A stretch of DNA of 51,693 nt. Origin: Planctomycetota bacterium (lineage in GTDB: Bacteria; Planctomycetota; Planctomycetia; Gemmatales; Gemmataceae). The notes under the pieces are model-generated. The model was given only the letters and a program-made list of their open reading frames with translations, ran no database searches and had not been told where the DNA came from. Shown piece after piece: positions 8,436 to 15,170 of the stretch. The position numbers were made by a program, and so were the translations under genes. Location of the stretch: assembly GCA_021324515.1 (NCBI GenBank), contig JAJPIY010000396.1, positions 1-51,693 on the forward strand, in the 5' to 3' direction. Each line of letters starts with the position of its first letter. Position 1 is the first letter of the stretch.

Positions 8436-9473
8436 ATGTCGATCAAGGCACGCCGCTGTTTTGTCCCCCTCAGCCCCTCACGTTGGGTGGCGAAGGTGTA
8501 TTTGACGTGCGACAACCAAATAGCCGTGGAATATCGGCATGGCCAGCACGTCCAGAAGATCTTGCCACAGGGGCCGGGGGCCTATGCAGGGACGGGCGGC
8601 GCGCCCAGCGTGTGCTGTCTCTATCCCGGCACGCAAGGCGAGTTGGCCGAGACTCTCTACGACCTTGCCCAAACGTGGAGCTACGCCGGCGAGTGGGTCC
8701 ATGCGTTTTTGTACAAGAAGTTCGGCTATCTGCTGGTGTCGCCGCCGGCCGAGTGCGGCAACTGCACTACCATTTGTGCTCTCAGCTTCGCTCCGGCCAA
8801 TCCCACGGATGGCCAGGCCGTGACGATCACGGCAACGATCACGAACATCGATGGCAGTCCCACAAAAGGCGAAGCGCCCGAAGGAACAGTCACGATTTCC
8901 GTGGACGGGACCATCCTCTGCACCCAGACGCTGCCGGAGGACGAACCGGATTCTACCAACAGCCAGAGCGTGCGTTGCACCTGGACGGCAAGCTGCACGC
9001 CGTCGTCCACGCACACGATCGCGGCAGTCTTCACGCCGGCGGCACCGGACTTTGCCTCCAGCAATTGCTCTGCGGAGGTCACGGTGTCCGGCTGCGGAGG
9101 AACGCCCTGCTGCCCGAATGGCTTGCCGGCCACGCTGCATTTGACGATCGCCGGCAGCGGCAGCTGCGGCCTCGACGGGACTTATCCCCTGACCTGGAAC
9201 GGCAGCTACTGGACAGGGGCGGTCAGCGGTTGTCCCGTCGTTTTCCAGTGCAATGCAGCCGGCACGCCGCCAAGCTGTGGGTTTTCGCTGGTGGTCTATG
9301 CGCCGCCGGGATATTGCACGCTGTGTTACGAAATCGGAACCTGCGGCGGCAGTTCGGGGACGTGGGAGTCCGCATCGTGTTCGCCGCCGTTATGGACCAG
9401 CAACCCGACCAACAGCCTATCAGGCGTGTGCGCCTGTAGCAGTACAGGGACAACCTTCACGATAACCCCATGA
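8436..9473 (+). CDS. Cys-rich protein with Ig-like domain
   Basis: The 345-residue product has 24 cysteines. Residues 1-100 form a first domain (KVYLTCDNQIAVEYRHG to FLYKKFGYLLVSPP). Residues about 112-215 read like a bacterial Ig-like repeat (SFAPANPTDGQAVTITATIT, GTVTISVDGTILC, THTIAAVFTP). The rest is a second beta-rich, Cys-dense domain (CGGTPCCPNGLPATLHLTIAG onward). No signal peptide or TM segment is visible. Such Ig-like modules decorate phage heads and tails, so a surface or fibre role is inferred. The paired cysteines suggest disulphides or metal binding. The stop overlaps the next start. Confidence 0.7.
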   Translation: MSIKARRCFVPLSPSRWVAKVYLTCDNQIAVEYRHGQHVQKILPQGPGAYAGTGGAPSVCCLYPGTQGELAETLYDLAQTWSYAGEWVHAFLYKKFGYLLVSPPAECGNCTTICALSFAPANPTDGQAVTITATITNIDGSPTKGEAPEGTVTISVDGTILCTQTLPEDEPDSTNSQSVRCTWTASCTPSSTHTIAAVFTPAAPDFASSNCSAEVTVSGCGGTPCCPNGLPATLHLTIAGSGSCGLDGTYPLTWNGSYWTGAVSGCPVVFQCNAAGTPPSCGFSLVVYAPPGYCTLCYEIGTCGGSSGTWESASCSPPLWTSNPTNSLSGVCACSSTGTTFTITP

Positions 9474-9787
9474 ACACGCTCCGCTGCCTTTGCTCCAACC
9501 GGAAGGACATCCGCTGCGACGCAACGCATTGCGATCTCGCCGGACCTGGAAAACCCGGCGACCCCAACGAGTGCCGCATATGCTGGCTGCGGCTGAACCA
9601 GCCTTTGCTGTTCGGCAGAGAACAGAAAGCGCAAGGCGAAGAACGGCGGTCGCCGTGCCTGTACCTGGGCGACGTTTTAGATAAACGGGGCTGCGCCTGC
9701 CCAGCCAAGTGGCTGCGATCTTGTGCGCTCCATAAAGTGTGCAATCTCCAGCAGTGCAAAATATGTCCCGACTATGAGGAGGCATGA
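9470..9787 (+). CDS. Small Cys-rich putative metal-binding protein
   Basis: This 105-residue protein has 13 cysteines. CLC, CRIC, CACPAKW, C-x3-H-x2-C and CKICPDYE suggest two zinc or Fe-S type knuckles. The C-terminal half (YLGDVLDKRGCACP, then KICPDYE) resembles an unannotated Cys motif that I recall from other planctomycete proteins; this is memory, not a search. The ATG overlaps the stop of the Ig-like gene by four bases and its own stop overlaps the next start, so it is translated in a tight chain. Its role is unknown. Confidence 0.65.
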   Translation: MNTLRCLCSNRKDIRCDATHCDLAGPGKPGDPNECRICWLRLNQPLLFGREQKAQGEERRSPCLYLGDVLDKRGCACPAKWLRSCALHKVCNLQQCKICPDYEEA

Positions 9788-9960
9788 CAAGAATGATTGC
9801 CTGGCCTTGGCATCCTCAACCGGCCCCTGGTGTGGTTAATAACGCCGTCCAAGCCGGTCAAGCGGCGCTGCACACGGCCTACCTGGCCGGTTTCAAGGAT
9901 GGACTTCTTCTGGCTGCGGCGGTGTTCTCCCTCTTGCTTGTTCTGTTTCGGAGAGACTGA
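9784..9960 (+). CDS. 58-residue single-pass membrane protein
   Basis: This short gene sits in a coupled chain: its ATG overlaps the upstream stop (ATGA) and its own TGA overlaps the next ATG (TGATG). The product has a polar N-terminus with MIAWPWHPQPAPG, an amphipathic centre and a C-terminal hydrophobic stretch, LLLAAAVFSLLLVLF, ending FRRD. It could be a holin-like or membrane-anchoring peptide of the head cassette. Size and position are the only evidence, so function is open. Confidence 0.6.
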   Translation: MTRMIAWPWHPQPAPGVVNNAVQAGQAALHTAYLAGFKDGLLLAAAVFSLLLVLFRRD

Positions 9961-10160
9961 TGCCCCTTGAAAAGCGAGACCTCATTCCCCAGCCCCTCAA
10001 GGGGGAAGTGACAGTGAAACTGGTCCTGCCCGATGAAGCGCTGCGTCTGATGAACGATCTTCACCAAGACCGGCAAGGCATCGCGGCCGGCGGCTTGATT
10101 TTGATTGGCTGTGTCGCAGTCTTGGCCCTCAAACGCCTCTTGGCAAAGGAACAATCATGA
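9960..10160 (+). CDS. 66-residue single-pass membrane protein
   Basis: The product has a charged N-terminal half (MPLEKRDLIPQPLKGEVTVK) and one C-terminal hydrophobic helix (AAGGLILIGCVAVLALKRLLA) with a positive tail. The start overlaps the upstream stop and the stop overlaps the following ATG. Together with the preceding gene it forms a pair of tiny membrane proteins next to a membrane-anchored peptidase, an arrangement that could serve lysis or envelope passage. No family is recognised. Confidence 0.6.
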   Translation: MPLEKRDLIPQPLKGEVTVKLVLPDEALRLMNDLHQDRQGIAAGGLILIGCVAVLALKRLLAKEQS

Positions 10161-10927
10161 ATCAGCGCGTGTTGCTGGCCCTGCTTATCGGCGGGGCGCT
10201 TTGGTGGTGGTATCACGATCAAGCGAAGATGCGTCCGGTCCCGGCGCCGCTGCCGCCGGCGCCGCCAGCCAACCCCAAACCCAAACCCGACCCCAAAAAA
10301 CCACGCCGCCCTTGTCCCGGTCCTGGTCCCTGTCCGCTGGAGGGGCAGGAAGCCGGCGGTCGGCCGGTGGAGGGGGGACGCGTTTCTCCGGACGGCACAG
10401 TCGAGCTGGTCTGCGATTTGCCCGCATCGGAGCGCAAGAAAAACATCGCCAGTAAAGGGCTTGGCTGTTGTGTGTTTCGTGCCATCGATTATGCCGCCCG
10501 CTGGCAGCAGGTACCGCAGCTTTACGATTTGCCGGAGCAATTGGTCAAGGCGGGCATCCCCGGCGGCGGCCATCCCGATAAAGTCGATGAGGTGCTGGCG
10601 CGCTTTGCTCCGGGCGTGTCCTACCTCCAAGACACCAGCGGCGACGCCGACATCTTGGAGGCGATCCTCCAAACCGGACGCATGCCGTGCGTCACGTACA
10701 GCGGCCAGGATTGCCATTATTCCGGCCGCATCGCCCATATGGTATGTTTGCCGTATTTCGATCGGCAAAGCGGCTGGGCCTGCGTGAGCGATAACAACTA
10801 CCCCGCGGACTCGGAGTTTGTCTGGATGTCTCCGGACGAGTTCTTGCGACGTTGGAAAGGCGGCGGCGGAGACGGCTGGGTGTTCGCTTTGCTGGCGCCG
10901 CCCCCTCCGCCGCCCCCCCACAATTAA
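10157..10927 (+). CDS. Membrane-anchored papain-like cysteine peptidase
   Basis: The 256-residue product has an N-terminal membrane anchor (VLLALLIGGALWWWY, 5-19), a Pro/Lys/Gly-rich stalk (26-62) and a globular domain from about 95. The domain shows GLGCCVFRAIDYAARW (C104/C105), AHMVCLPYF (H194) and ACVSDNNYP (D212/N213). This Cys-His-Asn/Asp order and spacing fits papain-like or C39-like peptidases and amidases. The C-terminus is a poly-Pro run. In a phage cassette this could be the lysin or an entry enzyme that cuts envelope material; planctomycetes have unusual, often thin peptidoglycan, so the substrate is uncertain. It starts inside the preceding gene's end. Confidence 0.65.
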   Translation: MNQRVLLALLIGGALWWWYHDQAKMRPVPAPLPPAPPANPKPKPDPKKPRRPCPGPGPCPLEGQEAGGRPVEGGRVSPDGTVELVCDLPASERKKNIASKGLGCCVFRAIDYAARWQQVPQLYDLPEQLVKAGIPGGGHPDKVDEVLARFAPGVSYLQDTSGDADILEAILQTGRMPCVTYSGQDCHYSGRIAHMVCLPYFDRQSGWACVSDNNYPADSEFVWMSPDEFLRRWKGGGGDGWVFALLAPPPPPPPHN

Positions 10928-10978
10928 TCCTCCGTTGTCTGTTTTCCATCGCCGACTGGCCACTTGTACGAGGTTTCT

Positions 10979-11749
10979 ATGCGGACCATTGGCTTTTTGA
11001 TCTTCTGTTTGTTGGTTGCGCCTCCGGCGTCCGCCGCTTACGAATGGCGCACCTTCCCCGATGAACCGGACCAGCTGTCCCTCTGGCAAGACGGCAGGCA
11101 GCTGGGCAATTGGCGGATCTCGACCCGCGAGTATTTACCGCTGCTGGCGCCTGGGACTTGGGGCGATCCCTGCCCGCCGCCCTATCCGCCGCCGCAAGAG
11201 GTGGTGGCGCCGGCAAAGATCGAATCGGACGGCACGCTTAATTTCGGACTGGACCGAGCGCGCTTGTCTGGGGCCGGCAAGCACCTGCTCAACGGCCGGG
11301 AAGTCCGCAAGGAAGAATTGCTGCAAGCGCTTGGCCCCGCGCGATTGACCGATGACAGCCAGTGGCCGTCGCTCACCATCATCGGCCCGGAGGCGGGGCG
11401 ACAAAAAGTCTTAAGCGATCTACAAAGTTCGCCATTGTTGGCGCCCTGGAAGGACCGCCTCAAAGTGCAGGACTATGCGCCGGACCACTGGGCCGTCCGC
11501 GACGCCGGTTTTGTCACCACGGGGCAACCGACCATCTATTGCCAAGCGCCGGACGGCACGGTGCTGCATCGGCAAGACGAATACCGTGGTCCCGAAGCGC
11601 TGGCCGAAGTCTTGCGTCAAGTGGACCCGCTGTACAAGCCGGAGCAAGACCCCGATTTGAACAAGGGTTGGGCCGGCATCTCCTGGCCCCTCCTGATTGG
11701 TGGGGCGGTAGTCCTCTTTGTTCTTTTCGGAAAGGACGAGAACCGATGA
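10979..11749 (+). CDS. Secreted or double-anchored protein of unknown function
   Basis: The 256-residue product starts with a signal peptide (MRTIGFLIFCLLVAPPASAA) and ends with a second hydrophobic helix (WPLLIGGAVVLFVLFG) and GKDENR, so it is probably anchored in the membrane at its C-terminus. The exported part contains a Pro-rich loop (CPPPYPPPQE) and a region that reads like a thioredoxin-like or resolvase-like alpha/beta fold (WPSLTIIGPEAGRQKVLSDL). No catalytic motif is certain. ACGAGG lies about eight bases before the ATG at 10979. The stop overlaps the next ATG. Confidence 0.6.
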   Translation: MRTIGFLIFCLLVAPPASAAYEWRTFPDEPDQLSLWQDGRQLGNWRISTREYLPLLAPGTWGDPCPPPYPPPQEVVAPAKIESDGTLNFGLDRARLSGAGKHLLNGREVRKEELLQALGPARLTDDSQWPSLTIIGPEAGRQKVLSDLQSSPLLAPWKDRLKVQDYAPDHWAVRDAGFVTTGQPTIYCQAPDGTVLHRQDEYRGPEALAEVLRQVDPLYKPEQDPDLNKGWAGISWPLLIGGAVVLFVLFGKDENR

Positions 11750-12018
11750 CTGTCGAATCTTTGTTGATCTATGGCCTCGCCGCCGTTGGCGGCTGGTTGC
11801 TGCGCCATTTCGGCGTGGGAGCAGGAACCCAAACGCCTGGGGGAAGTAGTGGGACCAGCATCGCGCCGGTCCCCGCGACGGGCCGGCTGTCCGTGATGGC
11901 CACGCTCAAAGCTGACATCGATCAGATTGTCCGGTCGGCTGTCGAGGCCGCCGTGAAACAAGCTATCGACGATATTAAGAGCACAGCTATCCCGCAAACG
12001 CCGAGGCAAGCGTCATGA
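11746..12018 (+). CDS. 90-residue protein with N-terminal hydrophobic helix
   Basis: The ATG overlaps the upstream stop and the TGA overlaps the next ATG, which defines the gene. The product has a short hydrophobic N-terminal helix (SLLIYGLAAVGGWLL), a Gly/Ser/Pro linker and a helical C-terminal half (LKADIDQIVRSAVEAAVKQAIDDI) suitable for coiled-coil contact. Function is unknown. A 24-base string in its linker (11848-11871) recurs exactly in the megasynthase gene at 28918-28941. Confidence 0.6.
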   Translation: MTVESLLIYGLAAVGGWLLRHFGVGAGTQTPGGSSGTSIAPVPATGRLSVMATLKADIDQIVRSAVEAAVKQAIDDIKSTAIPQTPRQAS

Positions 12019-12587
12019 AGCCGATTCGCAATCGCATCAAGGAGCATCGCCGCGTCCGGGCCGGCGACCTGCTGCCGCACGAGCTGAACCCCCGCCTGCA
12101 CACCGAAGCCCAACGGGCGGCGTTGGCTGCGCTCTACGAGGAAATCGGCTTTGCCCGCTCGCTGTTGGCCTATGAATTGCCCGATGGGCGTTTGAAACTC
12201 ATCGACGGCCATCTGCGTCAAGACGTGGCGCCGGACCTGGAAGTGGATGTCGAGGTGCTGGATGTCAGCGACGCCGAGGCCCGCGCGTTGCTGCTGTCGC
12301 TCGATCCGCTGGCGCAGCTGGCCGACTACGATCCGACGGCGCTCCAGCGCTTGCAGGCCGTGACCCGCACGGATTCCGACGCCCTCGCCAATCTGTGGGC
12401 ATCGGTCGGCCGCGCCAACGCCGCGGTCGAAGAAACCCTGAAGGCGGTAAACTCACCCCGCGGCAAGGACCGAGACCTTCCCGAACAATTTCTCATCCTC
12501 ATCGAATGCGCGAATGAGACGATGCAGATGGAATTGTTGCAGCGCTTTCAGGACGAGGGATTGAAGTGCAAAGCGCTGGTGTCGTGA
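12015..12587 (+). CDS. ParB/sulfiredoxin-like nuclease-fold protein
   Basis: The 190-residue product carries a ParB N-terminal-like domain. RVRAGDLLPHELNPRLHTEAQRAALAAL (14-41) resembles the first motif, and LIDGHLRQDV (62-71) the GHxR nucleotide-binding motif of the ParB/Srx fold. ParB homologues of this short kind are common next to terminase genes in phages and prophages, where they may bind or nick DNA or assist packaging. No ParA partner is seen. The C-terminal half (FLILIECANETMQMELLQRF) is a separate small domain. The start overlaps the preceding stop. Confidence 0.8.
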   Translation: MKPIRNRIKEHRRVRAGDLLPHELNPRLHTEAQRAALAALYEEIGFARSLLAYELPDGRLKLIDGHLRQDVAPDLEVDVEVLDVSDAEARALLLSLDPLAQLADYDPTALQRLQAVTRTDSDALANLWASVGRANAAVEETLKAVNSPRGKDRDLPEQFLILIECANETMQMELLQRFQDEGLKCKALVS

Positions 12588-12603
12588 GAAAGGGGAAGTT
12601 ACG

Positions 12604-12635
12604 CCACCCCGCGCAAGCGTGCTTGCGCGGGGTGG
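12604..12635. repeat. Perfect 15-bp-arm hairpin
   Basis: CCACCCCGCGCAAGC (12604-12618) and its exact complement (12621-12635) are separated by two bases. It lies in the 60-base spacer between the ParB-like and ABC/GNAT genes. There is no T-tract, so it may be a repeat or an mRNA processing stem rather than a terminator. Its GC-rich ends echo the other hairpins of the window. Confidence 0.8.
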
Positions 12636-12647
12636 GAAAACGAAGTT

Positions 12648-13754
12648 ATGCAAACTATCCTCACTGTTGAATCGCCCATTGTCGAATCGGCCCGTGTGGC
12701 CCAACTGCGCGGCATGTTCGATCTTGCCGTGGAGAAAACCACGCGTCTGGAGTGGAACGTATCGCTCCCACTCGACGAACGCTCGTGGAACATCGGTCTC
12801 ATTGCCGGACCGTCCGGCTGCGGCAAAAGCACGATCGCCCGGCACTTTTGGCCGGGTCATCTGCACCACGATTTTGTCTGGCCGCGCCACGCCGCGCTGT
12901 TGGACGGCTTCCCCGCGGGGCTGTCCATCAAGGACATAACAGCTCTGTTATCGGCGGTAGGTTTTGCGTCGCCGCCGGCGTGGCTGCGGCCATTTCACGT
13001 GCTTTCGACCGGCCAGCAATTCCGCGTCACCCTCGCCCGTCTGCTCGCCGAAGCGCCGGAGTTGGCCGTCATGGACGAATACACCAGCGTCGTGGACCGC
13101 ACCGTGGCGCAGATCGGCTCGGCGGCGTTGGCCAAAGTCGTCCGCCAGCGCGGCCAGCGCTTCATCGCCGTGACCTGCCATGAAGACGTGGAAGCATGGC
13201 TGCAACCGGATTGGGTTTATCGGCCTGCGGAAAACGCCTTTACCTGGAGGCGTCTTCAACGACGGCCGGCCATCTCCCTCGCCGTCGTTCGTTGCCAGGC
13301 ATCGGCGTGGCCGCTTTTCGCTCCGCATCACTATTTGAGCGCCGCATTGAATCGGAGTGCCGTGTGCTTTCTGGCCAGCTGGAATGAACAGCCGATCGCC
13401 TTCAGCGCCTGGCTGCCGTTTGTCGGTGCGGGACCGCCGGCGCGGCGCGAGCATCGCACGGTCACGCTCCCGGATTTTCAAGGCGTCGGCATCGGCAATG
13501 CCTTGTCGGCCTTGATCGCGTCGATGTGGAAAGCGCTCGGCTATCGGGCGCTATCGACGACGACGCACCCGGCCATGATGCGCGCACGGCAGAGGTCGCC
13601 GCATTGGCGCCTGCGCCGACCGCCGTCGCTGGCTGTCGGCCGCGAGCGCCGCTTGAAAAAACTTCAGCACGCCACCACCCGCCTGACAGCTGGCTTTGAG
13701 TATGTCGGTCCCGCCCTGCCGCGCCGGTTGGCCCGGCTGCTGTTGGCTTCGTGA
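12648..13754 (+). CDS. ABC-type ATPase fused to GNAT-like domain
   Basis: The 368-residue product begins with a soluble ABC ATPase: Walker A GPSGCGKST (54-62), signature LSTGQQFRVTLARLL (119-133), Walker B LAVMDEYTS (139-147) and a switch His in TCHED (H178). There is no membrane domain, so it is not a classical transporter. Residues about 205-345 look like an N-acetyltransferase: VTLPDFQGVGIGNALSALI carries the QGxGxG acetyl-CoA loop (278-283) and ALSTTTHPAM follows. The ATP- and acetyl-CoA-binding halves sit in one chain. Such genes occur near ParB-like and terminase genes in prophages. Substrate unknown; a host-modifying or DNA-linked role is possible. Confidence 0.75.
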   Translation: MQTILTVESPIVESARVAQLRGMFDLAVEKTTRLEWNVSLPLDERSWNIGLIAGPSGCGKSTIARHFWPGHLHHDFVWPRHAALLDGFPAGLSIKDITALLSAVGFASPPAWLRPFHVLSTGQQFRVTLARLLAEAPELAVMDEYTSVVDRTVAQIGSAALAKVVRQRGQRFIAVTCHEDVEAWLQPDWVYRPAENAFTWRRLQRRPAISLAVVRCQASAWPLFAPHHYLSAALNRSAVCFLASWNEQPIAFSAWLPFVGAGPPARREHRTVTLPDFQGVGIGNALSALIASMWKALGYRALSTTTHPAMMRARQRSPHWRLRRPPSLAVGRERRLKKLQHATTRLTAGFEYVGPALPRRLARLLLAS

Positions 13755-13764
13755 GTTATACCGC

Positions 13765-14238
13765 ATGGCCCGCGCCCGCTATCGTCTGACCCTGGCCCTT
13801 CAGGAGAAGATCGTCGCTTTTATCCGCGCCGGCGGGTTTGCCCACGTCGCGGCTGAGGCAGCTGGTCTGCCGCGCGAACTGTTCGCGCGCTGGCTGGCGC
13901 GCGGCGAACGCGCCGATGCGCCGGCCAATTACCGAGCCTTCGCGCGGGCCGTCCGCGAGGCTGAGGCCCAGGCACGGCTGCAAGCAGAGCTGAACGTGCG
14001 CAAAGACAAGCCGCTCGATTGGCTCAAGGCCGGACCCGGCAAGGCCAGCGCCGACAAGCCTGGCTGGGGCAGTCCCGGCAAGGACAAAGGCCCAGTTGAA
14101 GACAAAAGCGATCCGGTACAAGTATGGAGTGACGTGCTGCATCTGTTCGGCCGCTGCGCCGAACAGCTGGCCGCCTATCCCGATGCCCGCGCCGCCCTGG
14201 CCGCCTGGCTCGCCGCCCTGCCGCAGGACCCAAAATAA
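13765..14238 (+). CDS. Putative terminase small subunit / HTH protein
   Basis: The 157-residue product opens with a helix-turn-helix-like region: LQEKIVAFIRAGGFAHVAAEAAGLPRELFARWLARGE (about 9-45). YRAFARAVREAEAQARLQAE then forms a long helix, a combination usual in small-terminase-like proteins. The middle is a basic, Gly/Lys/Asp linker, and the C-terminus (VWSDVLHLFGRCAEQLAAY) is helical. The ATG at 13765 is taken as the start; upstream in-frame residues overlap the preceding gene. If it is TerS, it lies 11 kb downstream of TerL rather than next to it. A simple DNA-binding regulator is the alternative. Confidence 0.6.
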   Translation: MARARYRLTLALQEKIVAFIRAGGFAHVAAEAAGLPRELFARWLARGERADAPANYRAFARAVREAEAQARLQAELNVRKDKPLDWLKAGPGKASADKPGWGSPGKDKGPVEDKSDPVQVWSDVLHLFGRCAEQLAAYPDARAALAAWLAALPQDPK

Positions 14239-14279
14239 TCGCAAATGGCACGATTTGGCACGAATTGACGCATCCATAA

Positions 14280-14335
14280 GCTCTTGATTATCTGTCTTTG
14301 ATAGTGTACAAAAGTATATATAGGCTGCTCTCTTT
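14280..14335 (+). promoter_or_regulatory. AT-rich possible promoter
   Basis: The spacer 14239-14359 is the most AT-rich part of the first 15 kb. TTGATT followed 17 bases later by TACAAA, and then TATATATAGG, give a sigma-70-like layout ahead of the small gene at 14360. Planctomycete promoter consensus is poorly known to me, so this is tentative. Confidence 0.3.
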
Positions 14336-14359
14336 CTCACTCTTTCCCAGGGAGGCCCC

Positions 14360-14575
14360 ATGCATCTGCAAGCCATGCCTGTGCAGTTCGTTGCCCTCAC
14401 CGACGGCGTACTCAATGGCGAGGAGCACGTCCTTCTGTTTGTGGAAAATGCCGAGTGGCGTCGTCCGTGTGGCCTGGCCCTGAGCCTCGCCGACGCCGCC
14501 GCTCTGGCAAGCGCCTTGCACAACATTCTTCCCGAAGCCCGGCAGATCCAAGGCCGTATCTGCGAACAAAATTGA
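14360..14575 (+). CDS. Small hypothetical protein
   Basis: The 71-residue product is MHLQAMPVQF followed by a strand/helix mix (VLLFVENAEWRRPCGLALSLADAAALASAL). A strong GGGAGG site lies six bases before the ATG. There is no signal peptide or membrane segment. It is the first of three small genes behind the head cassette, and its own AT-rich leader suggests a separate transcript. Function not recognised. Confidence 0.6.
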   Translation: MHLQAMPVQFVALTDGVLNGEEHVLLFVENAEWRRPCGLALSLADAAALASALHNILPEARQIQGRICEQN

Positions 14576-14605
14576 TCCGCTATCCCCAGCTGTGCCGTAC
14601 TGTTT

Positions 14606-14824
14606 ATGACTGCGTCCCACGAACCGCTTTGTATCCATTGCGAACAGCGTCCGTCCGCGTCGCCGCTCGACCTGTGTCCGGTCTGTCATGCGGTCAAAAG
14701 CATCCGCGTGCTGTACCTGCGCCGCCGCGGCTGGACACCCGAATGGGAACAGCACCTGCGCCGTCTTACCGTCCGTGCCAAAGAGCGTCTGCCGCTCTTT
14801 CCACGCGAACCGCCTGCCGACTGA
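14606..14824 (+). CDS. Small zinc-ribbon protein
   Basis: The 72-residue product has CIHCEQRPSASPLDLCPVCH, a CxxC...CxxC knuckle likely to bind zinc, followed by a basic helical tail (SIRVLYLRRRGWTPEWEQHL). I recall similar short proteins in other Gemmata-like genomes, often in phage-like or accessory DNA. It may be a nucleic acid-binding or adaptor protein. Its start has no clear ribosome site; the ATG at 14606 is the only one that keeps the first CxxC. Confidence 0.6.
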   Translation: MTASHEPLCIHCEQRPSASPLDLCPVCHAVKSIRVLYLRRRGWTPEWEQHLRRLTVRAKERLPLFPREPPAD

Positions 14825-14847
14825 CCTTGCCGCGAGGAGCCTCTCTC

Positions 14848-15084
14848 ATGCGCCATGTCTATCGCTGTCCTATTGTGCCGGATGGGCTTGGTTCCGATTG
14901 CGACGCACCCGAGCGCAATGGCCAACGCCATCGTCTTGATCCCGATCTGCTCGACACGGCTCGCTGTCCCTGCTGCCGAGCTCCGCTGATTGCGCGTATG
15001 GGCCGCGGTGGGCCATATTTTCATTGCCGTTGTCAAGAATGCTTGGCTCCCTGCTCGCCCAAAAAGGATGTGCCGCTAGATTGA
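14848..15084 (+). CDS. Small Cys-rich zinc-finger-like protein
   Basis: The 78-residue product has CPIVPDGLGSDC near the N-terminus and then ARCPCCRAPLIARMGRGGPYFHCRCQECLAPC, two closely packed Cys clusters that suggest a zinc ribbon. GAGGAG lies about seven bases before the ATG at 14848. It ends at the first base of a repeat fragment. The role is unknown; a DNA- or RNA-binding function is possible. Confidence 0.6.
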   Translation: MRHVYRCPIVPDGLGSDCDAPERNGQRHRLDPDLLDTARCPCCRAPLIARMGRGGPYFHCRCQECLAPCSPKKDVPLD

Positions 15085-15129
15085 GGCGAGCGGGATTGCG
15101 TCCGCGCTCTGAGGCGAGCGGGGGGAAAA
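15085..15129. repeat. Two fragments of the GGCGAGCGGGG repeat
   Basis: GGCGAGCGGG at 15085-15094 and GGCGAGCGGGGGGAAAA at 15113-15129 match the start of the units at 1123-1250 but lack the C-rich half. They mark the right side of the head cassette as the intact cluster marks the left. The fragments could be decayed copies or footprints of insertion. Confidence 0.6.
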
Positions 15130-15170
15130 ACGGCGCTGTACGCTTGACAGTTCGGTCCTTTTCCGCTCAC

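Noticed and set aside
14250-14275. Sigma-54 promoter-like TGGCACGATTTGGCACG
   Set aside because: The GG and GC pairs are separated by nine bases rather than the required ten, and no activator gene is near.
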